Assembly (NCBI GenBank): GCA_014706295.1
Contig: JACSVZ010000002.1
Location: 135,890,682-135,954,681 of the forward strand
Origin: Lycocorax pyrrhopterus obiensis
Lineage: Eukaryota > Chordata > Aves > Passeriformes > Paradisaeidae
Direction: 5' to 3'
Length of the DNA stretch: 64,000 nucleotides
The position numbers were made by a program, and so were the translations under genes. Shown here one piece after another: positions 13,401 to 25,425 of this stretch. Position 1 is the stretch's first letter, and each line of letters begins with the position of its first letter. A model generated the notes under the pieces. It was given only the letters and a program-made list of their open reading frames with translations, was not told the origin of the DNA and ran no database searches.

Positions 13401-15999
13401 AGACAATAAAGTAAATAGGACATTGTAGAAATCCTTTTTTTAAGTCAGTGTTTACTTAGAATTCCAAAGTTTGATTAAATTTTAATCAAGTTGTTAGATA
13501 CACTTAATTACACATGCACCATATAATTGCATATGGGTGTGCCTTAAAAGCCTCCTGTAGATTAGGCATACTGGCACTTATACCTCTCAGAAAAAAAAGA
13601 CTGAATGTATTGGAACATGATCAGATATATAGTAAAAGTTACTGGGGAGAAACTTCTGTCAGCTAAGGCACTGTAATTCTGATAGCCTGTGTGCATTACA
13701 GGAATAATATGGAAAGTAACACTAAACCACTAGTGGCAAAAAAATATTTTTAATGCATAGAGGAAGATTGTAGAGCTGATGATTAGTTTAAAATTAATTT
13801 CTCATAAACTGGTGATTCACACCATAACAAAGTTCTGTTATAATGACGGAAATACCACTATATCCCACCTATAAGTTTTTTTTTTGGATGTATGTAAATG
13901 TTAAACAATACTTCCTTGGAAAAAAAAAAGAGTCAATATTAGTGCTTGCTGCTCATTAACTAAGAAATTTATTGCACGTATATAAATCTTCAAAAATGCA
14001 CATATCTACAAGGAGATGTAGAAACACGTATGTTTATGAAAAATGCACGCACAGGTAGATAATTTTGTAATCTGCACTGTACTTATCTAATACTTGTAAG
14101 AAAGTGTCTTAAAAATCCATTTGCCTGGTGCTTTTAAGCATAGATCTCTTCCTTTGTCCTCTTATGTAAGTTTACTAGCACATATACGTGTATATGTTCC
14201 ATTTGGCATTGAGACATCTGGTCACTCTTGTGGTCATCATCAAACACAAGCAGAAAAAATCTGCTACTAGAGGAGAAAAACAGATGATGCCAAACTTTTA
14301 TCTCATTTTCCATCCACAGAAAATTTTACTAATACATCCTGATATCTAATTTAGGTTGTGATGGTTTAGTCCATTTCAATGACTATATACACACTTATAA
14401 AATAGACCAAAAAAAAATTAATGCTATTTCTCAACACATATCTTAACACAGATTGCTCATTTGTTTGTGTAAGTATGTATTTAAAATAACAACCAAGGCC
14501 CACTGAGAAGATATCTAAGAGAAGGAAAAAGGAGAGTACCTGGGCATATTTCATTACCAGTTCCATATTACAAGGATCTTCCTTTTTATTTAAACAACAT
14601 TTTCTTCTAGATTTAGATTTGAGAATACTGCAATAGGCAACAACATCCCTCAAAACAGAAGACTTATTTTTTAATAACATTATATTATATTGCTGTTGCC
14701 ATGATTTCCAATATTGCAGCAGCTTTGAAAAGGCCAGATAAGAGTTTTCTCCAGAATTTGTTTATTTTAAGGAAGCGTTAATGGGCAACTTCTCTGTTCT
14801 TTAAAGAAAACTCTTAAAAATGGAAGTTCTTACAAGTGGATGCTGTTTGTTTTTTTGTTTTAAACAACCAACATGACCAAGTCAAAGCATTCAGGTGAAC
14901 TCCCTGCCTGGAGTTTTTTGACTGTGAAGAGTATGCCTACCTTTTTTGAGGAAACAGTGACATTTCGAGTTTGGCCCTCTTTTGCAAGGGCAAAATTGTG
15001 TGTAAGTTGGATACCACTCTTCTCCTCTTCAGAATGTTTTGCAACACATCTAGCTCACATGAAACATATAAATCTCTGGGAGATGCCAGTTCTGACTAAT
15101 AGGATAAACATTCCTACTGGTCTAACATTTAGCTTAGCCACATAAAATCTTACTAATCCTGTGAAGCAAAATAAGCTCATGAGTGCTACTAGATGGGCAG
15201 ATGCTACACGGGAACGTTCAGCTGTGTGGTGAGGGATAAAGGATGAAAAAACAGAATTTACATTCAGATATTCAGCACCTGCTTTCTTAATGATGTTAAG
15301 TTTCACCTTGTGGAGAGTGCATATACTTCAATGTGTTCTCTTAAATATTTCTATACCAAGTATAGTCTAAACTCAATAGTTACCCCAGGATAAGAACAGG
15401 TAGGCTCATGCCTCACACTCAGTACTGGTCCCCTAGGAAGAAAGAAGGAAACACACATGAAATCACCAACTCATGAGTGCAGTTGGAGGCAATAGATATA
15501 TCTGTACATACAACCAGAAGAATAACTCAAACTTATCTATGTTTTGGGTAAGATCAGCCCCTTTTTAAATTGTGTTCACATCACAGCCTCATGGGGAAAA
15601 AAAAACTCCAAAAACATTCTCTCAAAATGATTTCATTGTGTAATGAACAAAAAGTGTAGAAATGCACTAGAGAATGGAATTCCAAGCTGGTAAATTCATG
15701 TAGTGGTGTGAAATGCTGTGTAGACCTTATCAGTAGAAAGCCCAGGAAATCAGTTTTCACTGACAGAAACGAAGGGTCAGCATTTGGCTGCCTACACTCA
15801 AAAGCCAGCTCCCTGAAAATCAGGGCTATTTGAGAAGCTTCAGATGCCCTGAAGCTCAAGGAAAGTCTGGAAGAAGCATCAGAGGACTAGCTGCCTCAAA
15901 TATCTCTAAGACTCAAATACCTCTAAGAAGCCTCATCAGAGGCTTCTCCCTTTCTTCATGTGAAAGTTGTTTTTAACCTGAGGCTTTTGTTTATGGTTC
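10487..15999. other. Unique AT-rich non-coding DNA, about 5.5 kb
   Basis: A GGTTT-rich low-complexity run lies near 10670-10690. No transposon or protein domain is recognisable. The 105-aa frame at 11949-12266 and the 104-aa minus frame at 14366-14680 are hydrophobic translations typical of T-rich DNA and have no family match. TAAT-rich stretches occur near 12715-12760, without further support. Confidence 0.5.
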
Positions 16000-16072
16000 T
16001 GGCCCAAGCTATGTTGCATCAGCCTTACAGATCCTTCATTCAGTCACTAACTGTAACCCACAGATTTGACTT

Positions 16073-16290
16073 CCAGGTTTGACTTCAGACTTGTTTCATC
16101 ACGATGGACTTGTCTGGCAATTTCTGTATGGTTTCTAAACCTAGCTAATTATTTCCAGATCTATCCTGATCTTGACTTGTGAACTTAACTTCCTGGGTTG
16201 ACTTCAGGCCTGCTTTTTCAAGACGGACTTGTTTGGCTACCTGTACTCTTGTTGAACCTGGTTACCATCACCAGATCTGCTCTGCTTGCC
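16073..16290 (+). repeat. Two divergent copies of a 119-bp tandem unit
   Basis: Copy 1 (about 16073-16176) and copy 2 (about 16192-16290) share, in order, 'ttgacttcag', a 'gatggacttgt' / 'gacggacttgt' block, a 'aacctagctaa' / 'aacctggttac' block and 'ccagatct'. The landmark gacttcag recurs at 16081 and 16200, which sets a 119-bp period. A weaker partial copy may precede it near 16010-16070. The unit lies directly upstream of a plus-strand CR1 3' end, but I do not recognise it as CR1. It could be part of another retroelement or a local duplication. Confidence 0.72.
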
Positions 16291-16417
16291 TTGCTGGGGA
16301 CCTGTGAGACTGGGCACTGCCTGTGACACAACTGTCTGTGACTCCCCTCGCATTGTCCGTGCATCCTGCTTCCACTTGCTACTTCCTGATAGATCTAATT
16401 GCAGACTTCCATGACTT

Positions 16418-16700
16418 AAGGAGGAGGGTGCTTGGAGAAGATGGTGCCTGGTTCATCTTAGGGGCTCACCAGGAAAATTACCAGAGGCAATAAACACAAG
16501 CTGTTGGAAATTCCTACTGAATGTAAGGAGAATATAATGATCAGAGTTGTTAAACCATGGAACAGGTTGCTCAAAGCATTTTCAGACTTTCTATCCTCGG
16601 GGGTTTTCAAAATTCAGCTGAACAAGATTTTTAACAATCTAATCTAATTTTCCAGTTAGCTCTGTTTTGACTAGGAGTTTGGACTACAAGACTTCCAGGG
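16418..16700 (+). mobile_element. CR1 LINE 3' end, sense on + strand
   Basis: In order the sequence follows the terminal part of CR1: 'gcttggagaagatggtgcct', 'ccagaggcaataaacacaag', 'ggaaattcctactgaatgta', 'ccatggaacaggttgctcaa', a degraded block around a 'ggttttcaaaattcag' core, and 'ggagtttggactacaagac' near the 3' tail. Divergence is substantial and no frame is open. Only the last roughly 280 bp is present, a typical 5'-truncated copy. Confidence 0.75.
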
Positions 16701-19127
16701 AATTAACTAGAGGACTTACAATTTCTTTTTCTAGAATTATATAGTATAACACAGTATTTCTTGGAGAGAGTGCAGAATAGCTTGGATATGTACTGACAAT
16801 GTTTTCAATAATAGCCCAGAATACAGTTTCTGAGAGATAATAATGGGTCTTTTGTTCAAAAAGGAGAATGCGGTATATACATGGAAAAAAAAAAAACCTC
16901 CAGTAAAACCTGTATACTGTTCTTACTATATCTTGCTGCATGCTTTGGAAAAATTGTGGTGCCACTTGTGATCGAATTATTCCTGGTCCCTTTTGGGAAT
17001 CATACCTTTAGTGCCTTTGTTTTTGTTCCAGTACAGAGAGCATTGCTGTGACAAGCTTTCATACAGATTACATGGGTGCACAATTATCACTCACAGTTTA
17101 GCTTATTATACTAAAGCAGGTTGAGTGTGCTGCAAACCCATTAACTCTTAGTAGTAACTTTCTACACTCTCTTCTCTGTCAATAGAGGTCAAGTTTTCTG
17201 AACAAACAGGAAGTAAATTTTATTATCTTTGTAACTTTGAACAGTTATGAAATCTTGCTGCAAGACAGCAAAAGAGTTGTCAGAGATGGAATTATTATAA
17301 AGTAACTGTAAGTGTGTCAACATAGGCAAATTACACAAACAAGAAGCACACCCAAATGAGACAAATACTTATTCAGCATTCACATTGAAAAGAAACAAAC
17401 TCGGGTGGAAAACCTGAATATTTTGTCTGTGCAAATTAGCTTAATTTAGATAGTGATTTCGATAATTTACTATATTTCCAGGTTGTAACTAATTTTTTTA
17501 AGGATGCCGACAGCAACTGGTGAGATATATCATCATTATGCAAACATTAATCTATGTTTCCACAATAATAACAAAATTTGTCAAATTATATGAGCCCTTT
17601 TTTAGATGATGGGTAATGAGAATCAGTGATATTACGTCTTCAGTAATGATTTTTCTGTAATTAATTTTCTCAGTGTATTTCTGGCTGATATCAAAGCTCC
17701 TAGCAACAGTGAGTTTATGTCACTGGACTGATATCACTGCATATCCTACTTGACTTGCTTTGCAGTTTGATTTAATACCTCTCTGTCTTTGATCATCTAA
17801 ATACATGAGATATTTTCACATGTTCTATGCCCAGTAAATCAAGCATTTTTTGAAAAATATTTTTCTTTTAATAATACCATAGTCTAAACAAAGGTGAATT
17901 CCCTCAGGCCATTAATTTAATATTAATCAAATGGCAATTGCTTTTCATTTTAGCTGTAATGTGCAATCATTTAATTAAGTACAAAATAAATTTGCAGTCA
18001 TGGTGATTCTGTAAGAAGGGAACTGCACTAAATGGCTTCTGTCTCCTGTTTGTTTTGAACCAATTTATTAGAACAAAAGGTATTTAAAACTCTGTTAAAT
18101 ACGAGAAATCATTACTGCTTATTGTGATCTTCAATTGAATATTTCTCACTAAATCTTTTTCCTGGTATTTTAATCTTAGAAATAATAGAAGTGCAGTCTA
18201 AAATTCTGAGGATTTTTAAACCTTATTCTTTGGGTGAAACAGTGGATGAAACAATTGTTTAGGTGCAGGATATATCAACCTGATTCTTGGCTTCGTAGTA
18301 CTCTCCTCTGCTGCCTTAAGCATCTTCATTAGTGTATCTCCACTTCCTTTTAATGTCCTCAAAGTGTCAGTATAAATCTTCAACCCGCCCTTTGCTGCGG
18401 TGAACTTTGCTAAATTTTGCTGTGGGGTTTCTACTTGGTCCTAGTAGGAAATTCCAAACTGGTCATACTGGAAGATGACAAGTTTATTAATTTACATTTA
18501 CAAAGTGTTCATGGTGCATGTTGGGAAAATACACTGTGGAATACATGTATAAGTATTGAAACAACATTATTTACAGATGAGCACAGAATTAAAAATTAAT
18601 TTTACACACTTTATTCCAGGATAAGTTTCAACTGTTCCTTAAAACCTGTACTTCACTTTGCCGAGACACGTACAAAGTGGGGACTTCTTTTGGAAGAATG
18701 GAGACTCATACTTTGACTGACATGCTCTGCACCTTGCTATGTCTTCACTGGTTTTCAAATCTACCTGGCATTTGAAAATAGCTACGTAAGTATGTTCAAC
18801 ATGCATTTAATGCCCGTTCTCTGTTTTCATTGCCATCCTTTATCTGATTTTATCCAGGACTCAAGTTGGTATCCCCATGATGTCCCTATAATGGCCAGTA
18901 ATCACTGGTCATGAAAGGTTATTATTCTTTTAGAGCAGATACACCATTTAAACTTGTGCAGGATTAATCTATTCAGAAGCTTCTTAGAGATTAGGTAATC
19001 AGGTACTTAAACTGTTAACAGATATAAACATTCTAACACCAATTTTTATTAGAATCTGTGATACTCAAGGCAGCAAGAAGATTTGTAGTATTCATTTCTA
19101 CTTAAAATGGACAACGAAGGATGCAAG
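16701..19127. other. Unique AT-rich DNA with a CNE-like stretch
   Basis: There is no repeat or gene that I recognise. The part around 17900-18000 has many TAAT and ATTA cores, CAATTG and TTAATTAAG in a low-complexity-free context. That texture is often seen in conserved non-coding elements, but conservation cannot be judged from one sequence. Confidence 0.45.
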
Positions 19128-19175
19128 TGTTAGCGTAGAAACACATAACCACAGACGGGTTATATGCAAGGTGCT

Positions 19176-19181
19176 TTTATT
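19176..19181 (-). promoter_or_regulatory. Polyadenylation signal of the 19.1-kb LTR
   Basis: AATAAA on the minus strand, about 70 bp downstream of the LTR TATA box and about 48 bp before the LTR end. Confidence 0.7.
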
Positions 19182-19245
19182 GAGGTGCCGGGGGAGAGAG
19201 GTACAAACCCAAATCAATCCCCAACATGAATTTCAGGTGCTTACA

Positions 19246-19252
19246 TTATATA
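19246..19252 (-). promoter_or_regulatory. TATA box of the 19.1-kb LTR
   Basis: The minus strand reads GGGTATATAATG. Its spacing to the AATAAA fits an LTR core promoter firing towards lower coordinates. Whether it is still active is unknown. Confidence 0.65.
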
Positions 19253-19442
19253 CCCTTCTCATTGTAGAATCACATATTAATCATTTACCCAAGCCCGAAT
19301 CTCGAAACCCCCCAAACGATCATGTATTCATTACTGTGTATATTGTTTTTATTCAAGCATAACTTTCAGCCCCCCTTTCCTAAGTGCAGCTACACAATTA
19401 ACTCATCTATCTTAGTCTCTTGCCCCTTAAGCGAATTCTCAT

Positions 19443-19531
19443 GTTCAGGCTTGCCTTCTACCATCCAGGCAAATACACCAGTTCAGGCTTGCCTTTTACC
19501 ATTCAGGCAAGTACACAGGTTCAGGCTTGCC
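19443..19531 (-). repeat. 38-bp tandem repeat in LTR U3, 2.3 copies
   Basis: Units at 19443-19480 and 19481-19518 and a partial third at 19519-19531 each begin 'gttcaggcttgcc'. The two full units differ at only a few positions. Direct repeats of this size in U3 commonly act as retroviral enhancers; that role is an inference here. Confidence 0.88.
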
Positions 19532-19664
19532 GGAACAGAATATCCATATTGCTCTCGGGGCCTACTCTAGTTACTATAATTCAAAACATTTTAACCTTAT
19601 GCTATCACAAGCAAAACAGCATGACTGGTGGCAGTGAACCCATTCTCCATGGTGCACATGCTTG

Positions 19665-20785
19665 ACCCAGACATGAACTATTGACCCACATTTAAATGCT
19701 AATTCATGAATGAGACCAAAATATTAAGGTGTTAAGTTCCTCGGAGCAGATTTCTTTGAAATCCTTCAGGTTCGGCTTTCAGACTTGACCTCTGGTCACA
19801 AAGCCAGCAGACATACAAAGCAGTTCTGGCTGGGAGTTTTCTGGGATATAAGCATATGAGAGTAGACTGAATACAGTCCACATGGATTTATTTTTAGTAA
19901 ATGGCAGCACTTGCTGAAAGATAACACTGATTTTTTTTTCAGACTTTTTAGACTGTCGTTATACTAAAAACAATGAAAAAATGTGAAAAGAAAAACCCCA
20001 CTACTGTCTTTGTATGATATCTCAAGGCAACTGTGGTGCTATCTTATATGGCATTTTGTGATGTCCAAACTAGTCATCTAGCATCACAAATTTCTGCATT
20101 ACATTATCAAATATTTAAGCCATTCCTTCTCCTTTCTGAAAGCAGTAAAACAATTAAAGAGGATATTATATTGTATTATAGGCACTGACAATAGGCAGCA
20201 TACAGATTTCACTCATTTCATTCAGTATTCAGTTCTGATTACACGTGAATTTCTGTGACACGCTGCAGATACCCTTTTTTTTCTCTCTTTCTAATCTTAA
20301 AAACGTCCACAACTTCCTGTAATAAAGCTTAATATTTATGGACTTCAGCAAATGGACATAAAAGAAAGTCCATTTTCTGACTTTTATTATTTATTGAATA
20401 GAGCTGGAGATGTACAAAATACTCTGCTACTTCAGTGATCTTACAGATGAGGACAAAGAGAATAAAGGCAAGAACTAGAATAGAAGGAGTTGCAAAGAAT
20501 GCCACAGGGAAAATTACCCTGAAAATGTACAGGAAAGACTGTACTCTGTGAGGAAATCATAGATTCTTTTGTTGAGTCTAATTAACATCACCCCTTGAAT
20601 ACTGCAGAAGTTACAGTCTTAACATGACTTTATTGTCCTAGACTGGGCAAGTAGAGAGTTTAATGTTTCTCTTGAATTGATTTAATACCTGGAAATTTAT
20701 ATTCTTCTGGAATTATTGGTTGTCCCCAGGTGCTGTTTGCCTTAGAACTAGTTATAGCAGCCTAGTCCTTTTGAAACTTAATAAT
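19665..20785. other. Unique AT-rich DNA between LTR and CR1
   Basis: No recognisable element. A short 'ttacagatgaggacaaagag' near 20440 resembles an ancient SINE core but is too short to call. Confidence 0.45.
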
Positions 20786-21565
20786 AGAATTATAGAATGA
20801 TTCAGGTTGAAAGGGACCTTTAAAGGTCATCTCTTCCAATTCCCCTGCCGTGACCAGGGACAGCATAATCTAGATCCAGTTGCTCAGGGACCTGTCCAAC
20901 CTGACCTTGAATGTTTACAGGGGTGGGACCTCCATGGGAAACCTGTTCCAGTGTTTTACCACTCTCTTCATTAAAAATATGGAGTCTAAATCTACCCGTT
21001 TTAATTTTAAAACTGTTACCTGCTATCCTATCGCGACAAGACCTATTAAAAGGTCTGCCTCCACCTTGTTTATAAGTCCCCCTTTAAATACTGAAAACCT
21101 TCAGTGAGGTCTTCCTGAAACCTTTTCTTCTCCAGGCTAAACAACCCCAACTCTTTCAGCCTTTTCACACTGAAGAGGTGTTGCAGCCCTATGATCGTTT
21201 TTTTGGCTCTCATCTGGACCTACCCCAAAAGGTCCATGCCTTTCCTGTACTGATGACTCCAGAGCTAGATGCAGTATTCCAGGTGGGGTCTCAGTATTCC
21301 AGGTGATGTAGAGGGGTAGAATCAACCTGCTGGCCACTCTGCTTTGGATGCAGCCCAGGAAACAGTTGGCCTTTTGCCTGCAAGTGCCCATTGCTGGGTC
21401 ACATCCATCTTTTCACCCACCAGCACCCCCAAGTCCTTCGCGGTAGGGCTGCTCTCCATCTGTTCATCACCCAGCCTGGATTGTTACTGGGGGTTGCCCT
21501 GATCCAGGTGCAGCACCTTGAACTCGGCCTTGTTGAACCTCATGAGTTTTATGTGGGCCCACTTC
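20786..21565 (-). mobile_element. CR1 LINE, 3' part (left half of split copy)
   Basis: Starts with the CR1 3' tail 'aatagaattatagaatgatt' and continues through 'gaaagggacctttaaaggtc', 'ggtgggacctccatgggaaa', 'aggctaaacaaccccaactc', 'tggatgcagcccaggaaaca' and 'tgcagcaccttgaactcggc'. These are all reverse complement of CR1, so the element is on the minus strand. It carries on after the LTR at 22158. The insertion point falls in the stretch that reads 'gggcccacttc' and resumes at 'tacagcttgtccaagtccct', giving a continuous CR1 when the LTR and one duplication are removed. Relatively complete 3' end. Confidence 0.93.
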
Positions 21566-22157
21566 TGTGGGAGGTCCCTCCCTGGACATTGCCGCCGCCT
21601 CCTACTCTGGCTCCACCTCTGATGTGGAAAGCTCCTCCTCAGGGGAGGACTCAGTGGGCGGGACCAGGGTTTAAGGGCGTGCCCAGGGCCTTAGGCCTGC
21701 CCACCCCTCTGGAAGTTTCTGCGATGTTCGGTGTTCTATTGGTTCATTCTTGTTGTACCCTCCCCCCAAACATTTTGATTGGATCCCGGACCCTCGTCCC
21801 CTCCCCTTGCCTGTTTCCCATTGGTTGTATCCCTTGACCCCTCCCAGTTCTCGCTTCCCTTAAAACCCTCTGTACCCCCCCAGACCCTCAGAGTTCTCCC
21901 TCCATCACTCTCCCTCCCAGACGCCCTGACCGCTCCCCTTAATAAAGGAGACCAAGGAGGAGACCCCCTCTCGCAGCCCTTTGCCTCTCTTGCCTGCTTT
22001 CAGCGCCTTGCCTATCCCCTGAACGGCCTCACCTCCTCGTGAGCCAACCACGCCTAGCCCCTGGGCAAGTCTCAAAGGGACAGCTAGCCCCCGGGCCGAC
22101 AGAGGCCAGTGTCTTGGGTAAGGGTTCGCTGGGAACCGCAGGTGTTGGACTACAACA
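21566..22157 (+). mobile_element. GC-rich solo LTR, 592 bp, inserted in CR1
   Basis: It begins TGTGGGAGGTCC and ends GGACTACAACA. The perfect 6-bp duplication CACTTC is at 21560-21565 and 22158-22163. Orientation is plus: ATTGG (inverse CCAAT) boxes near 21738, 21777 and 21819, a TTAAAA TATA-like box near 21860, and AATAAA at 21941-21946. A 6-bp duplication is typical of alpha/beta-type (ERVK-like) retroviral integration, whereas ERVL gives 5 bp. The block is much more GC-rich than its surroundings, so long open frames cross it on both strands; none is a retroviral protein. No internal region or partner LTR is present. Confidence 0.92.
21941..21946 (+). promoter_or_regulatory. Polyadenylation signal of the 21.6-kb LTR
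   Basis: AATAAA about 80 bp downstream of the TTAAAA box, in R-region position, fixing the LTR on the plus strand. Confidence 0.75.
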
Positions 22158-22375
22158 CACTTCTACAGCTTGTCCAAGTCCCTCTAGATGACATCCTGTA
22201 CCTCCCAGCATGTCAGGAGCTCTTCTAAGCATGATATCATCTGCAAGCTTGTTGAGGGTGCACTCAGTCCCACTGTCTATGTCACTGATGAAGACATTAA
22301 ACAGTACTGGTCCTACTATGGACCCCTGAGGGACACAACTCATCATTGATCTCCATCTGGTCATTGAGCAGTGGT
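22158..22375 (-). pseudogene. CR1 reverse-transcriptase fragment (right half of split copy)
   Basis: The minus-strand frame from 22364 reads SCVPQGSIVGPVLFNVFISD and then SGTECTLNKLADDIM. This contains the QGS..GPVLFN block and the motif C catalytic ADD of a CR1-type non-LTR reverse transcriptase; the residue before ADD is Leu where CR1 usually has Phe. Upstream RT motifs, the endonuclease and ORF1 are absent because the copy is 5' truncated near 22375. Downstream the frame runs into the LTR at 22157, so the C-terminus is lost. Non-functional, but the reading is clean over about 65 codons, which suggests a younger CR1 than the others here. Confidence 0.88.
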
Positions 22376-25300
22376 TAAATTTATTGTGGGAATGGTCAAA
22401 GTCATTGCAGAAATTACTACATCGATGCCTTCAATGAATAAGGTTATAGGAAACATGGAATTATCTCTCTGTTTCAGGATCTTCCCTTATATATTCCATA
22501 GGATGAACTTGACTGTATTAAAGTTTAGACTGGAAACCTCTTATAAGAAATGGCATGTCTCAGATTTTTCCAGCTTTGAAGTATTGACAGTAAATGGACA
22601 TGTGTTTGTCTCACAAATGCAAAATGTGTGATTGCTGCTGTTGTCTCATTACTTTACTTTGCTATATGAATTGTTTGAGACTGTAGCTAGTTAGGTAGAT
22701 CACCAATGTCACTGTCTATGGTTGAATAGCTACTCATTTTAGGACATAAACTCATAGATGTTTCACATTCATATTTTGTTAAAATAAAATCTAATAGTAG
22801 GCTTCCAAAATGCTTTTCCTATAATTTATATATAGCTCTTACTAAAACAAAAACTATTAATATTTAAACACATTGTCAGGAAACAAAAAACCAACCAACC
22901 AAAACCAGGTAACCCTAAACAGCTGTAACTGATAAGACAGGTTTTCAAGATTTTACTGGTGGCATTCATATTTCTGCTAGTGTAGTCAACAAGTTAAATT
23001 CTACTACAATTGTGTCTAAGAGGACCTAGAAAATAAATTTTTCCTGAGAAGAGGGGAGACACAAAATCATTCCACAATGTCTCTTAAAATCAGACAAGAC
23101 CTGGACTCATGGCGTTCTGTGATAGGAATCAAGGGACAATACTTCGTAGTGAACATATTTGTTAAGCCTGAAAAACCTGTGCATGCTTCTCACTAGTGAA
23201 ATATTCTATAGTGATCCTTCTAGTTGCAGTGCTTGCAGTTCTGCTGTTGGAACAGAGAAAAAGCTCTTCATCCATCCTTCTAGGATGTGCTTTGAATTTT
23301 TGTAATAACAAAATTGGATTGACATAGTCCCTTGTATTGAAATGTCTTCATGACACCCTGGTGAAATTGGATTAATAAGTGTTTAATAAAGTTAAACAGA
23401 GACATGATTATCTCAGTGTAGCACAAAGCAGAAGAAAAAGTTTCATTTTTCTTTTCTTTCCTTAATGTGTTCTGAAAATCTTCAGCATACTCTTATATAT
23501 TTGTAGTGAATTTTTTCTTTAATTTATCTTGTAGATACATATGTTAAAGGTTTATGCATGTTGACCCATTAAATTTAATCCCAAGTGTGTAATCAGATAA
23601 AGACTACAAATATTTGTGACTTTAATTTAGTGTCCATGAAAACCTGCATATCAACTAACAAAGCAAGAATTTTAAAAATGAGGAATAAATGAAAAGCTAA
23701 GGTATTTTCTTAAGAACAGGTGTAAGAGAATATGTTCTAATCTTGATTAAAACTCATTCACCTCTCTTAAATGCACAAAATAATTCATTACATTTCATTC
23801 TGTTATGAGTCATTGTTATGAACAGTATTTACAGACTTCCTTCACAAAACAGTTTACAATTTATCTTCATGTCTGTTAGTATTATTTCCACTAAAATGCT
23901 ACTTAGTCCACAAAAATACTGATTTAACAGATAAATACGGTGCCAAACTAGGAAAATATCTGGTAATATACTTTAAACAATGATTTTATCATCCTAAGGT
24001 CTCTGAGACTGTGTATAAATGTTCTTTTCCTTACTTTCTTTTCACCATTATTTTTCAGACTTTATAGTAATCCTCAGTAATGCTCTCTGCATCAATCTCT
24101 CACATTCATGCTTCCATTCCTGCTCAGCTGGAAGGTCTACCTCTGCATAGTAAATTTTCTCTAAAAAGTACGCACTGTTTCCCACACTCCTGCTGTTCAC
24201 TTGGCATGTCACAGATTGCCAATCAGTGTCATTCTTTTTTTTTCCCTTCAGTACCTTTATCAGTCTGTGTCATCTATGGCTCCTTGAGTGATATTCTCTA
24301 TTTTAGATGCCCATAACATGCTTCTGCTTTGATTTTTTTGTGCACTACATATTAACAGACATGATTGGTTCAACTTCATCTTCTGCATGCGTGATTATAA
24401 TTTTTCCCTTCATCAAAATAAAGAACATTTCCAGGAGTGCACTGGCCAATTCTTTAAGATGCTGGGCACTGTGAAAATAGTCAGCGGTCCTCAACAGTTC
24501 ACCCTCACCTTGGAAGTACAGATACTGCCTGACAACACATTCTGAAAGATGAAACACTAAGTAGAAGAAAATGTTATGCCTAATATGCAATTTTAAACAG
24601 CAAGAACACTCCAAATGAGACAAGATTTCAGCCAAAAAGTCTATTCACAGTTCTGATACAGCTTGCATTAAATACCTAACTTGAATTCATCTTTGAATTG
24701 TGCTGTATCCATAATGTCAGACCATTCTTAAATCATTCAAGGACATCCTTTCAAGTGCATGAGTCTCAGCAGACTATTCTTTTTTTATGGTTTTGCTCTA
24801 AAGGGGTATTGTAACATTTTTCTATTTGTCTCATTCAAGCAGTGCTTTCCCACACCATGCACAAAGGAGCAGTGAGAAAATGGTTGTAGCCATGTGTGAT
24901 TGAGAAAGGCTGATACCAGCACTCCTGAGGCTGCTGTACTTCAAAGGATTTGAAAGTTTGTTTTGATAAAAGATAAAGGGACCAAAGTTCAAGTTCTGTG
25001 ATCAGAGGAACAAAAAAAAGGGAAACTTCTGATAAGCTCCACTTGTTAGCTTTGGACTGGGTGCACTCAGATTGTCAAAGTTGCCAGCATGGCTAAGCTG
25101 TATAAGAAAATGAGAAAAAAAAGGAAATAAGAGCCACGATGAAAGCCAGATGAGAAATACGTGAGCACTTGTCAATGCTGGGAACATAGGAGAACTGAGT
25201 CTGCTTCGCTATGTCTAAATGATTTGTACAAGTATTTCATAGGCATGAACTACACAAAATGCAGTACTTGCAGTCTCCTAAACTGGTAATGCTTGCCTAT

Positions 25301-25425
25301 AATAAAGGAGGATCACCCTGTAGACAGGTTATTGAATGGGTTCACCTGCATGTGTTCTCTCCAAGGTACTATTTTTTTTTCTCTGCAGGGCCTGCGAAGA
25401 CCTGAAATTTGATTTTCATTCTGCA
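22376..25425. other. Unique AT-rich non-coding DNA
   Basis: No recognisable element. A CCAACCAACCAAAACC low-complexity patch lies at about 22891. Frames at 22371-22631 and 24345-24635 (96 aa, minus) have no domain I recognise. Confidence 0.5.

Larger units (their letters stand above)
19128..19658 (-). mobile_element. Solo LTR with 38-bp U3 repeats
   Basis: The + strand block begins TGTTAGCGTAG and is best ended at GGTGCACA, so the minus-strand element runs TGTGCACC to CTAACA. On the minus strand it has, in order, a U3 with 38-bp tandem repeats, a TATATAA box (19246-19252) and AATAAA (19176-19181) about 70 bp later. This is the normal U3-R-U5 order. Flanks are TGCAAG (19122-19127) and TGCTTG (19659-19664), matching at 4 of 6 positions, so the distal boundary is uncertain. 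No internal viral region lies nearby. The class is undetermined. Confidence 0.7.

Noticed and set aside
20440..20475. MIR-like core 'ttacagatgagga'
   Set aside because: Match of about 13 bp only; not enough for an ancient SINE call.
21391..21837. 148-aa plus-strand open frame
   Set aside because: It crosses the CR1/LTR junction at 21565-21566, is proline/leucine-rich through composition, and is not a retroviral or host protein.
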